Shown piece after piece: positions 33,376 to 44,001 of a stretch of 64,000 nt of DNA. The stretch is from Breviolum minutum Mf 1.05b.01 (taxonomy: Eukaryota > Sar > Dinophyceae > Suessiales > Symbiodiniaceae). The position numbers were made by a program, and so were the translations under genes. The stretch's first letter is position 1. Every line of letters starts with the position of its first letter. Location: assembly GCA_000507305.1 (NCBI GenBank), contig DF241613.1:1-64000 (forward strand), read 5' to 3'. The notes beneath the pieces are model-generated. The model worked only from the letters and a program-made list of their open reading frames with translations, did not search any database and had not been told where the DNA came from.

Positions 33376-34080
33376 CATTGGGAGAAAATTTCCAGTTTTG
33401 GCTGAAGCCTGAGGCCAATTGATGTGACAGCATTGGGGTGATGGTTGTGCTTCGACGAAGCACTACCATGACATTTCCTGTGCCGTTGCACCAATGTCAA
33501 GACATGCCAGGAGAACGGGGCATGCTTCATGGCGTTTAAATCTAGATAGAAGTTGCCAAACCTCCCATCTCACAATTATCCTTCACTATGTCATAGAGTT
33601 GTTGCAGGAGGAAATGGATCATCAGTGAAATATGAATATGATACAATATTTACAGAAGCGCATGGTTTCATATTATTACTACTGGTATCATCCAGAGATG
33701 TGGTGGATGGCAACATGTTTTTGTCCCAACAGGGCTGTAGCCCAAGCTTGGCAATTAGTTGGAGTTTTCCCGATGCTATTTCTGAGAGGAGGATGATTCG
33801 GATGTGCCAGGTCCCAGGGGAAAAACAAAATGACGTCATGACTTCGCGTGGATATCTTGAAAGATAACTTGGTTGTTTGCAGCTTTGTGTGAAAGCATGT
33901 GCACAGTTGATGTTCTTAGCAACTTGAATGTATTTTTCGTCGACTGCAATTGGTTTCCTCTTTGTAGCGGATGCTTCCTTCCACATGATTTGCTTTGATG
34001 ATCAGGCACTTAAACCGAACTGAGTGATTCATAGTTTTTGGGCTCCGGTCACAGTCCTCCTCCAATCCCACTGCGTCACA
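33376..34080. other. No gene seen
   Basis: Intergenic or 5' region. Short open frames only, with no recognisable content. Confidence 0.45.
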
Positions 34081-36104
34081 ATGCCAGTACCTGTCGAAAT
34101 CGAGAATATGCTGAAGGTAGCATCATGCGAAAAGCTATGCCTTTCTTGCTGGCTGTTTGAGATCCTCCCGTATCTTTCCAGGTTTGGGCTGAAATCTGAA
34201 TGTACCCGTACATTTGAATTGATTGTACATTCATTCTTCCCCAATCCATGTTTTTCCTGGTGGGCTGATGGCAGGGTTTGTTTTTTTAACTTGGCAGGAC
34301 AGATCATGCTGACCTTCTTGCAATTTGCAAGGACTGCAAATGCGACCAGGAATCGATCGAGGAGATGGATCGTCGGTTTGGTGAATGTATTTTTTTGGGT
34401 CCCTCAGAGGACACGAAGCCTGACTCTGAGTCAAAATTTCTTACAAAGTCAGACAATTTGCGATAGCAGGGGGAGCGTAAATTAGAGGTTTGAGAGCGTG
34501 TTTCTCTTTGGATCCGCCACACTGGGCCACCAGCGTCCATTTGACACGCCTCAAGTACAAAATGTATGCTGAACATTGCTACTGCCCTTGAATTTGAGAA
34601 GTTTCTTCCATGTTGGATGTGATTTGAGGTTGCTATCAAGGCTAGGTTAAAAGATTGAAGTTTGTTGGGTGCAGGTTTGGGTAATCAGTAATGGCCCATT
34701 TTTTTGGTTATTCAGGTGTCAATACTCCAGCAGTTCTTGGTTCTTCCTCGCTTTGCAATCTAGTGCGTGTACCCATGGTACCGGTTTTCGGTGCCACTTA
34801 CCGTTGGCCTGGTAAGCACGCCAACGCGAGTATAAATTGTGCTTGGGGCCAACTCACAATCTGCACGTTTGAATTGGCAGTTGTGAATGACACCTGGACG
34901 ATGAGCTAAAGTGCCAGTGTGGGCACAATTTGGCGTCGGCCTACATCATCGAGCGGGCCGGTGACAGAAGTTTTTAAGGTCGCAGCTTGATGGCCGTCGC
35001 CAGCTCGCGGAATGGGGGGGCCACCCATTCTTGCTTTCATGTTGGAATACTTGTGAGCATTTTGTAGAAACAACTGTGACCAACCATCATTGCTGTTCGG
35101 CTCATGTCCCTTTTGATTTGGGTTTAGGTTAGAATGAGGGTAGCCCCAGGACATGTGCTTTTCTGGTGACAGCTCGGACGAACATCCAAATGCAACCAAA
35201 TGCTCCAAGTGAATGGTTGTGGACATTTCCTTCCATTAAACGAATCTATGGGAGCGGGGACTCTGAAGTGTGTTTTTGTGGCCGATGTGAGTCTTGCTGG
35301 GACCCAAATGACACAGTGTGGGACTACGCTGACCCTACCTCGCCATTATGGGAGGTTGCATATGTAGACGAAATGCACAACCGGCTATGCTTCCATGACC
35401 TTCCATACGTTTGGTTTTTCACGGATCCACGTGAGTTTGACAAGCTGGAGAATAAAGAACCATGCACTCTAAGTCCTCCTAGGCACTTGACTGGCTCGAG
35501 CCAACGTATCAAGCAGCATGGCACCAATGATTCTCTATTGATGGGTCATTGATACATTGAGATGTATATGATTTTGTCGTTTTGTAGTTCCATGACTTGA
35601 AACTTACGGCATGTCCATTCGTGACAAGTCACACCGCTGCCTTTTTTGAGGTATCATTATGTGAAGGATGTCTCCTGCGGCAAAATGGTTCTCCAGTACT
35701 ACACGTACTCGCAACCACCAATCTGCAAGTACCTTACTCCTCACAATGATTGGCATGCTTTGGTGCGAAGAGTGTCGGGGCTCATACTAGTGGCTTGGAG
35801 GCAGTACATGTGTCCTTTGAGTTGGACGGTTCTCATTGAGTTCCGCAATGGCATAAGTGATGAACGGCTGACCGCAGTCCAAATGCGTATGAAGGATTGG
35901 AATGTGCACATGATGCTGGGACATTTGAAAGACCTAATGGTTCGTATGAAGTTTTGGTCGGGAAAGCAATGTATCGCCAATGCCTATGATTTGTGCATTT
36001 ACCATCCATGGATTTGGCCATCAAAGCCTGATGTGGAGGTGGAGGGATTCAATGACCCCTGCACCAACACCAACAGTGAGAGACAAACATCATCAACAGT
36101 CTGA
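34081..36104 (+). CDS. Many-exon hypothetical protein
   Basis: ATG at 34081 starts MPVPVEIENMLKVASCEKL. A second exon from about 34298 reads DHADLLAICKDCKCDQESI and continues acidic to a stop or donor at about 34464. Later segments with protein-like composition: about 35225-35550 (SEVCFCGRCESCWDPND, then FFTDPREFDKLENKE) and 35646-36104 (YHYVKDVSCGKMVLQYY, later DWNVHMMLGHLKDLMVR), ending with TGA at 36102-36104. Paired cysteines (C-x2-C twice) suggest metal binding, but I recognise no family. The parts may form one gene or two. A hairpin begins 11 nt after the last stop. Confidence 0.45.
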
Positions 36105-36115
36105 GAATATGTTTT

Positions 36116-36136
36116 CTTTGATGCTAATCATCGAAG
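36116..36136 (+). repeat. TTGATG/CATCGA hairpin, eight pairs
   Basis: CTTTGATG (36116-36123), loop CTAAT, CATCGAAG (36129-36136). The outer pairs are CT/AG plus an extra T-A, different from the C-T-T form of other copies but still paired. It starts 11 nt after the stop at 36104. Confidence 0.85.
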
Positions 36137-36861
36137 CAATGTGGTGACATTTACTTTTGTTTTCAATTTTGATTGTTCAGACCCATCATTGCAACACTTC
36201 CATGTGTTGTGTCATGTCATGCACAACGCATTTGATGTGCTTGATGCTCAATTTTGTTTTCGAATTATCGTACCTCTTATGATTATCGCGTGATGTGAAG
36301 GTGTTGGAACTTGGCAGTCAAAAAAGGTCACAAGCATGCAGGCAACAGAACAAACATTGCATGAATGTGATCTTTTCGAAACAAGTTTGAACGTAATTAT
36401 ATGTAATATATGTATGAATTTGTAATATTATGTGCTCTTTTCTTTAGTTTATGGCCCATTGTTTTGTTTTGCTTCCGACCTGGTGCATCGTTGTGAGCAG
36501 CACTCTTACCACCAGTCTGCAGTTTTTTGGCACCGATCGTAGTTTTCAGGGTGGAGGCGTGACAGAATTGAAATGTATTTGCCACTCTTGAGGATACTGA
36601 TAAGCAGGAAACGCGAAGAAAAGAACTGCAATGAATTCACGACAAGGAGAGAAGCTTGCCTATCACTTGTTTTTTCCATGATGTTTTTTTGGCTTTTCAC
36701 TCTCATTGTCAATGCGAAACCTTGGGGGCCAAGAAGAAGATCAAGAAGAGTTGAAAAGATGCGTAGTATTTACTTTTTCCTTTGAAGTTCTTGTTTTTTG
36801 AAAACAACTTTTGGCCCCTGGGTGCACCAGGATCCAAAGCGAAGAGTTGGAGTTCTTTTGC
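36137..36861. other. No firm gene
   Basis: A half-hairpin (GTGCTTGATGCTC) lies near 36239. A Lys/Arg-rich 70-codon frame at 36573-36785 has no recognisable family. A short palindrome CCTGG-GTGCA-CCAGG lies at about 36818-36832. Confidence 0.4.
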
Positions 36862-37920
36862 AAGGTACTGCTGGACAACGTTTTATCCAGCAGCACCTTT
36901 CAGAGGTATTCCAAAGGCCCAGCAGCAGTTTATGTGCAAAATCACAATTTGATGTTGCCTCGCTATGCGTTTGTGACTCACAGGATCAGACGGCCGAAAC
37001 AAGCAGTGGTAGCAGGAACTCCTGGTCTTCAGGGAACAGCATTGGGTATTGTATTTGCGATTTTCACACGACTACATCGTGGGAAAATCGCACTTTGCAA
37101 TACCCAATTTTGTTGTCGGAAACTACGCTATATAGAATGTGTTCCACAAGCCAAAGAATTCCCCACGCACCAGCATGTGAATCACTTGTTTGTGAAGTGG
37201 GCAAACGTTTGGCTGCTTCACAAGCAGCTGATACAGATGCTGGTGCATGGGTGCGTGGGCAGAAGTGAGACCCAAACAATAGACGAAGGTGATGAAGGAC
37301 AAGTCTGCCCATGCTGGTGTGTCCAGGAGGGCTCCTCCTTGCCCTGCCAGCATGGGCAGAGTTGTTGGAAAGTTTTGCTAATGAAATTCATGCGTGGCTG
37401 ACTTGTATTATATAAGTCAGCCTCGATGGATTACAAAGCATCGCGGTGTGGCGTGGCTGATGCATCTTTGCACCATCACAAGTGGGGCCACATCGTGGCT
37501 CCACTTGGCGTGGTGCAAAGATGCATCTCGAGCAATCGGGGCAAAGAAAAGATCCTATATTTTTTGATTCCTCCATGTGCATTTAAGTGAGGTGAGGAGG
37601 CGATTTCTTTGAAATGATCACCTCATCTTCAGTTAAATGCACAATGGCTGCGCAAAGCTACGGGGAAGGACACCAGGAAGAATTGAATTAGGTGCTGACT
37701 CAAGGCATCCTCGTGTCATCACAGTCTGGAGGTGATTGGATTGGCTGTGATGATTGGATTGGACGCGAGAGCAAGAGTCTTGCCAACGCCTCCAATCCAA
37801 TCATCACAGTCTGCGCTCCCATGAAAGGTCCCAGATGCACTCTTGGCTGATGGCCATCTTGTGCTGCAGCACCCACACGTGCAAATTGCAGTCGTGGGTA
37901 ATGCAGCACCAGAATGGCGG
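36862..37920 (+). repeat. Run of eight independent foldback hairpins
   Basis: Stems: 36862-36899 (CTGCTGGA/TCCAGCAG plus AAGGT/ACCTT); 37041-37108 (ATTGGGTATTG/CAATACCCAAT and GCGATTTTC/GAAAATCGC); 37162-37259 (CCCACGCACC/GGTGCGTGGG, long imperfect stem); 37304-37360 (14 pairs from TCTGCCCATGCTGG plus AGGAGG/CCTCCT); 37459-37527 (17 perfect pairs from GATGCATCTTTGCACCA); 37576-37643 (TGTGCATTTAA/TTAAATGCACA); 37745-37809 (19 perfect pairs); 37855-37920 (GTGCTGCA/TGCAGCAC and CCCAC/GTGGG). Each folds on itself only. A 197-codon open frame crosses the first four but stem constraints, not coding, seem to dominate. Confidence 0.8.
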
Positions 37921-37966
37921 TGTCCTGAAGGCTTTTTTGTTTGACGCACTTTTGGCTGATGGCCAT

Positions 37967-38062
37967 CTTGATGATATCATCGAGTTTAGTTTTTCAATTT
38001 CTGTCGTGAAGGAGTTTGAAGTTTTAAATTTCTTCACCGGCCATCTTGATGATATCATCGAG
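37967..38062 (+). repeat. Two TTGATG/CATCGA hairpins
   Basis: CTTGATG-ATAT-CATCGAG at 37967-37984 and 38045-38062, each preceded by GCCAT and followed by TTTAG. The phrase TGGCTGATGGCCATCTTG occurs before the first copy and also at 37846, showing local duplication just after the foldback run. Confidence 0.85.
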
Positions 38063-38099
38063 TTTAGCCAGGGTGAGAAAGGTCCACAGCTGTGAGTCA

Positions 38100-38760
38100 G
38101 CAAGGCCTCCATGCTAGTATAGGATGTCCTTTGCTGTCATGAAGGCTTTTCTGTCTGACAAATTGTGGACAGTGTGGGTGCCTGTGATTCAAGCTGAATC
38201 TCAGCAATCCATCCTGGGTGCTGAAACTTGTTGATGCAAACACTTCTAGAGCGATATGTTTTTGTGGCCAGGGTGGGTGCCTGTGTTTCAAGCTGAAGCG
38301 CAAGAATCCATCCTGGGTTGTGAAACCTGTTGATTCTGAAAGCCATGGCTGTGCCTGCTCCGTAGCTCAAGGAACTTGGACCCCGGAGCTGTCACATCCA
38401 TAGTTTTCGGTGTCATAAGGTGGGAGTTGACTGCAAGCCATGGCTGTGCCAATGCAGTAGCGCAAGTCTTGTGCTGCTGAAATGGCACCGTCATAGTCTT
38501 CGGTGTCAAATAGGGCTTTGAAAGTGAAAGTTGTCCTTTGTCTCAATGAAGTTGTCGAATAGGGCTGCCAGCGCAAGACTGGACTTGCATGATGCAGGTC
38601 ATGCAGTCATGCGTCGGGAGCTCAGTGATACTTTTTGTGAGCCTCCAGTGGAAATCTGAGTCCAAAAGTGTTTAAGTGGCCGGCGTGCTGAATGTGGCTA
38701 TGGGAAACACCGTGATGATCAAGCAGACAAATACTGAGTCCAATGGTTTCCAGAATCGAA
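38100..38760. repeat. Degenerate tandem repeats
   Basis: Two units of about 105 bp carry GTGGGTGCCTGTG.TTCAAGCTGAA and AATCCATCCTGGGT (38176 and 38273). Then GCAAGCCATGGCTGTGCC and CTTCGGTGTCA recur about 100 bp apart (38337 and 38433). No coding content recognised. Confidence 0.65.
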
Positions 38761-39199
38761 ACTCATGAACTCCGGCATGGGTTCCGGTTCTGGCCACCAA
38801 GCGTTGGCGAACGCCAATCTGAGTCCACAAGTGATACAGGTTGTGAGCCATTGCAGATCATTGGTCAGCGGTGACTTCCAACTTGTTCTGCTTTGTCCAG
38901 AAGTGATTTCTTGGTTGCCAATGCCCAAGGCATGCCAAGGCAAAACCAAATGGTTTTGCTTTGGCTTTGTCTTGGGCACAGGAAACGAAGCAGTTGCTAG
39001 CGAGATCCTGCAGAGGTATGTTTTTGTGATGGTAAAATGTGTTGCGGCTCAGCAGAGCAGCGGCCTCCACGACTGTGTCCCGAGACTCCAAAGGGTTTTT
39101 GGTCGAAAATTCATCGCAACACCAACTAGCCAGAAGCTTCCATTGAATCAGTTTGCTTCTTGATGTTGATTTTCGAGATGACAAGATGATGATGACAAT

Positions 39200-39916
39200 T
39201 AATTACATTTGGTTTCACACATGAATGCGTTGTTTCATAGGTTGAGTAGCCAAATCGCAAGCCACTGGCAAGAGACATGGTTCATGAAACGGATGATGCA
39301 TGCAGGGTCAAGAGAAAAAGGGCGGTTGGAAAAAGAATGCAGAAATCATCCTAACCAATACACAACATACTGCAACAAATGCAAAATAAAAACAAAGTAC
39401 AAAGTAGTGCACAACAGCGATACTGCTGACTATGAAAAACCAATGGGCCAACTGACCATAGATGTCAGAAGTCATTTTTTTAGCAATGGCAAAAAAGAAG
39501 GCAACATGCAGCCATGGCCCCTTGCTTGTTTCGAAGTACCAAGAAGAAGTGCCACAAGCTGTCTGCAGGAAACATCGTCGCAGACTGCTCCAGCGACTAT
39601 ATGATCGCACCAGTGACTTGGAAGCAAGGAGCCAGCATGTAGAAGTTGCATGTCAGAATTTAGTAGGGCAAGGAAATGGATGATGATGATGAACTGGTGT
39701 CCCCTTTCCCGAGGGTATGAGAAGACTAAAGTGGAACGGCTGCGTGGTGAGCTTCTATCCTTGACCGATTTTGGAGTTGAAGGCACGCTGGAAGAACGTG
39801 AGGCAAAAGTGGAGCAGGTCTTCAATATGCTATGGAAAGAGAATTTGCAGTTGCGTTCCTTGCCTGCATGTCATCCTTCATCTTCTACCCCCCATCATGT
39901 TGAGCATCGACATTAA
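39200..39916 (+). CDS. Possible exons with coiled-coil segment
   Basis: Frames of protein-like composition: about 39241-39600 (WQETWFMKRMMHAGSREK, with C-x2-C in YCNKCKIKT) and about 39715-39915 (KVERLRGELLSLTDFGVEG and EEREAKVEQVFNMLWKEN, a heptad-like helix). A frame in between (about 39480-39660) also looks real (CRKHRRRLLQRLYDR). Splicing cannot be resolved. Function not recognised. This is the last + strand coding region before the strand switch. Confidence 0.35.
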
Positions 39917-40070
39917 TCATCACAAATGTTCATCATTTCACCGTTCTAAGGAGGCGAGATTCTAGAGTTGAAGAACAAACTGAAGATGTTTGAGCAAAAA
40001 GTGCCTGTAACTCTGGACTGATCATTAAAGCCAGTAACTCTGGAAGGATCATTATAGCCAGGGGCCATTC

Positions 40071-40222
40071 AAAGTTTTGATGATATCATCGAAACTTTGA
40101 TCAGGCCTGTCGACGGACAGATGGTTTTGCAAGGGGATTCGCACACTAAGTTTTGATGATATCATTGAAACTTTGATCAGACCTGTCGACGGGCAGATGG
40201 TTTTGCAAGGGGATTCGCACAC
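40071..40222 (+). repeat. Two 76-bp units with the longest TTGATG hairpins
   Basis: In unit 1, AAAGTTTTGATG (40071-40082), loop ATAT, CATCGAAACTTT (40087-40098): twelve pairs with one T-G. In unit 2, AAGTTTTGATG (40147-40157) faces CATTGAAACTT (40162-40172), with a second T-G instead of C-G. The rest of the unit (AGGCCTGTCGACG.ACAGATGG) is nearly identical. Confidence 0.85.
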
Positions 40223-40580
40223 TATGTGTTGTGGCCGTGACCGTGGTCAATTTGTCCAGGATTCTTTGACAAGTTGACCGTAGCCACCAACATAGTTTTC
40301 TTGGCTTTTGAACAAGCGGTTGACCACACTAACTGTGTGCGACGCTACTGGGGTAAACCTGACTCTAGTTTGCAAGGTCGGTAAAAAAGAGGGCACAATT
40401 CGCAGCAGCTGTTTGGCATGAGTTTGCATTCGGTCTGTTTTTGCTGAGGGTGGTGAGAAAGCAATTTTCTTTCCATTCGTTTTGAATTCTCGAAATTCTT
40501 AGGTCAAAGGCTTCCACTCTAGAGGCCTTTCTGGCTGAGTACCGAGGCATTCTTTACTGGTCTATTTTTTCGTAGTTAGA

Positions 40581-40612
40581 TCTGAATCCGCGATCTTCTC
40601 TCGGAAATATTA
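40581..40612 (-). repeat. Right copy of 32-bp inverted repeat
   Basis: Exact reverse complement of 2-33. It lies eight bases before the foldback at 40620-40845 and at the end of the + strand gene block. Confidence 0.85.
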
Positions 40613-40619
40613 CATGTTC

Positions 40620-40845
40620 ATGGCCTATTTCTTTTGTGGCTTCATCTCTGGCTACTACCCAAATTGTGTCCAATTTCGATGAATTTCAAGGAATCTTTCT
40701 ATTTTGGTCCATTGTGCTTTCTGGCGCCGGGTTAAAAAAAACCCGGCGCCAGAAAGCACAATGGACCAAAATAGAAAGATTCCTTGAAATTCATCGAAAT
40801 TGGACACAATAGCCAGAAATTAAGCTAGAAAAATGATAGGCCATA
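40620..40845. repeat. 226-bp foldback with 71-bp perfect arms
   Basis: Left arm 40663-40733 and right arm 40740-40810 are perfect reverse complements separated by six A. Outside them TCTGGCTA/TAGCCAGA pair around a left-side 8-nt insertion, and ATGGCCTAT (40620-40628) pairs with ATAGGCCAT (40837-40845). It may be a miniature inverted-repeat element, a strand-switch structure, or a library artefact. Confidence 0.9.
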
Positions 40846-41436
40846 TGGATATTAAAATTCGTCGAAATGAAGGATTCACATCTTGGAGGTTGTTGCGAGA
40901 AATTTGCAAAAAATTCGGATGTGGGAAACCATCATTGCTAGAAGGGCACCAGCAGAAATCCTCCTCGTGTCCTTCCGGCAACCGTTTCCCAACGTTTCCA
41001 GACTGGTGGGGAAATGAATAAAAATAAGGAGCGAGTGGCACGCGTCATCAAAACACGGGACATTCTGAATTTAAGGACTTTTTTTATTATTTGGACATTG
41101 GCTGAGCAAAATACTTTGATGCTGGCATCGAATCAATAAGAATCATGAATCATCGCATACTTTCAATACGTTGTAACTTAAATCCAATGAAAAACTAATA
41201 TTTGATTAAAGATGGGTTGCGTGTTACTTTTAGTGGCAGGTGCAATAATTTGGTCCTTGTGCTGTTTATTACTTCATCTCACTCCGCAAGCAACTTCATG
41301 ACATCAAAACAGGTCACATCACCACCATGGAACAAGCAGAATGGCTCGTTCACGGCAAAGAAATGGTTTGGGTACCAACATCAGGGTCAATGAGCAGGAC
41401 ATACGTGGGAATAGGTGTTTAGAACCCCCATTCATT
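40846..41436. other. No gene seen; strand-switch region
   Basis: No coding sequence supported on either strand. AT-rich from 41060 to 41260. AACCCCCATTCA occurs twice at 41421-41455, at the broken end of the adjacent gypsy element. Confidence 0.5.
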
Positions 41437-43270
41437 TCAAAACCCCCATTCAAACGAAAATTCTTTCTTGTCAGTCCCTGTGTCATTACCAAGGAATTCG
41501 TCTAAATCGAATCCTCGAAGTTGGCCAGAGAGACCCTTCAAGTCCTTGGTCCTCTGGTCTAGAAGAGCATCCCGGTTAGGGGGGTTTCTAGAGAATCCAT
41601 CTCCCAACTTCGCACTTCTACCTGCAAGCGATCGGATTTCTGAACCGTCAGCTACTAGTCTTCTGAAACCCAACGTAGCAGCTTGACATCCACGTCTCCC
41701 ACCCGTGCACGAGTGAGATTAGCGTGGTCAGTCCACAAAATCGATCTAACGGTTCCTAGAGCCTTCTTCGCGGCTCTACGCACCTCCAATTGTGCAAAAG
41801 CTTCAAGGGTGAGAGGAGGCCAAGCTTGCTGAGCTGGCGTGAGCCCCTTCGAGTGAGTCAACAAGACCTTAAACCGGCTCAAGTCTCGAGACATCTGGAC
41901 TACTGTTCCTCCCACCGCGATGCCGGAAGCATCCGCGATCTGTTCTAACGGACACCTTCCAGAAACCGCTGCTGCCTCATCAAAGACATTCAGCATGATG
42001 TGACGAGCCATCATCTCCTTAATGGCTCGCACCGCCTTGTCTCCAGGCGTGTCTCCAGGTCCAAGACCCTGATCCGGGAACTTAGCACCAGTCTTCTGGA
42101 ATTCACCTAAGACCTTGGCTGCGTGAGCAAACTCACTTGGCAAATAAATTCGCAACCAGTTGGCGCATCCCAAAAACTGTTGCACGTATACCTTCTCCTT
42201 CAGAGGCGGGAAGTCTCTTACCGCTTGAGTACGTTCCGGATCTGGTTTGCATCCGTCCCTGGAAATCGTATATGACCCAGCAGCTTGCCTTCAACGGCTG
42301 CTACCAAGGCCTTATTGACACCGAACGAAAACCCAACTATGATCGATCGGTCCAAAAACGCTTCCAAACTGACCATATGATCAACAAGATGGCGGTCAGC
42401 ATTTGGAGACCCAAGGTCCGCACGCAGCGCTTCATAATAAGCCGCTGTGGGGCTCCCTTGAGCCAAACGCTCCACAACACCGTGCTTCTCCACTATGTGA
42501 AGGCTACGGGTACAAGTAGCCGCCAAAGCTGCGATGCAACTCACCAACAGCCAAGGCGCTAGACCGCTAGAAGTCCCTTTGAGAGACCGCGATCTCGTCC
42601 TCTTATCTTCCGGGGAGTTCACCTCCTGCACCGGAACTGCAAAAGTAGGTCGGGAGCAGCAGACGCATCCAACGGAATCCTCCGCGACAGACCGACGAAC
42701 CGTCGGCTGTCCGCGAGAACCCTTGGTTTCAAAAACCGTTTCCAAAACGCTGCAACCCTCACACAAACACATGCTGGCGTGTCCTCGCTGGATTTCAGCA
42801 ACAGGTTCACCTGGCTCCAACAACACGCTATCCCACTCAGAGGGATTCACAACCAAGGCGTGCCCAGTTGTCGACCCTGAGGGCCACATCCCTGGGACCG
42901 CTTCAACCTTACCTTCCACCGGCAGCAATGCTTCAAGCATTCCCGAATCCTTGCCTAAGTCCGCGGTCAAACCGACCCGCTTGACAGGGACTAAGGCACC
43001 ATCGTCAGGTCCAAGCTCCAAAACCTCTGGACTGTCCAAGACCAACACTTCCTTGGCTTCCTCGTTAACCACGCCAACACATGAATCCAGACTAGAGACT
43101 ACACTCCGCGCCACGTACGCTCTGTCGGGCCGCTGGACCATGTGTTCAACGCGAGGCATGCCAATTCCCAAAGTGTCCAACATGTGTGTGCAGTTGGGCC
43201 AGGGCGGAAACCAAGTCCCCCGCGCGGCTGGCAATCCAAGGAACGACCTCCCAGGATTAAACCATGCCAA
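41437..43270 (-). pseudogene. gypsy pol remnant: RT ends, RNase H
   Basis: On the - strand, 43270-42218 codes a linker (VEAVPGMWPSG), a hydrophobic patch (APWLLVSCIAALAA), then RT-like FLDRSIIVGFSFGVNKA and AVEGKLLGHI. The palm segment with Y-x-D-D is missing. After a frame change near 42240, 42185-41655 reads VQQFLGCANWLRIYLP (RT thumb) and RNase H with DASGIAVGGTVVQ, LTLEAFAQLEVRRA and WTDHANLT, the expected D, E, D and H sites. From 41673 LGDGFSRNP and LLDQRTKDL are the tether before integrase. Loss of the palm and integrase makes it inactive. Confidence 0.8.
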
Positions 43271-44001
43271 TCGCTTCTCCCTTTCGCAGAGATCTTTGCT
43301 CGAACCAGGATCTCATGGGAAGGCTTGCAATCTTCCGGGGTGAAACCTTCCAACAGAGTCACCCTCATGACCACAGCTCCCTTCAAAGGGACTGGACTAG
43401 AAGCCGCGATGCCATGCACGGCTTCCGCGTGCACCCAACGTTCCATCTGGACGACCGGAAACTTAGGATCGTCCGGCTTCAAGCCCAATTCCTTGGCCTT
43501 GTTAAGCATTCCACAGACCAGTTCCTCGGTCACGTGGTTGCTACCTGCACACCCATCCAACATGGTCTCCACACGGACACCACAAATCTCCGTCAAGGTC
43601 TTGTACTGATATCCCCCTGACGCGTTGTCAACTACCGTCCACCAGTCGGTAGGTAGTTCATCAAGGCTAGTGACCTTACCGTCACCCGTGTTGGGAGGAG
43701 GAACCGGCTTTGAAAGAAGGATCCCTTTAGCTGGGACTTGGAGAGTAAGCTTCGAGTTACCGCTCTTCAACGCAGTGCCCACTCGATAAAGCCTAACCTC
43801 CGGCTTGTCCATCACCTTCAAAACCTTCTTCGTGTTCCCCTTTGCGGGACTGTGAGCATCCAAAGCTCTTTTCTCAGCCCCCGGCGCTGGAGCCGAAACA
43901 ACTCCTGCCGCCAACATGGTGACATGAGCCATCCTCTCCGGCAAAACTTCTTCAGCCAAAATGCCAAACGGGCTAGACAGGGACGCTGACGCCAACCCCA
44001 A
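43099..44001 (-). pseudogene. gypsy retropepsin-like domain
   Basis: The frame codes a basic/Ala-rich linker, then VETMLDGCAGSNHVTEELV, which sits where retroviral-type aspartic proteases have L-D-T/S-G-A. Here the motif is D-G-C-A-G. I have the impression that this variant is usual in dinoflagellate gypsy elements, but its catalytic competence is not shown. The last part (from about 43270 down) is out of frame with the real continuation. Confidence 0.65.

Noticed and set aside
36811-37401. A 196-codon open frame over the foldback run
   Set aside because: It reads straight through four self-complementary stems, so residue choice follows base pairing; no domain is recognisable.
42534-43343. 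Long + strand frames inside the gypsy element (also 45125-45802)
   Set aside because: They are opposite-strand shadows of gag and pol, which have clear domain matches on the - strand.
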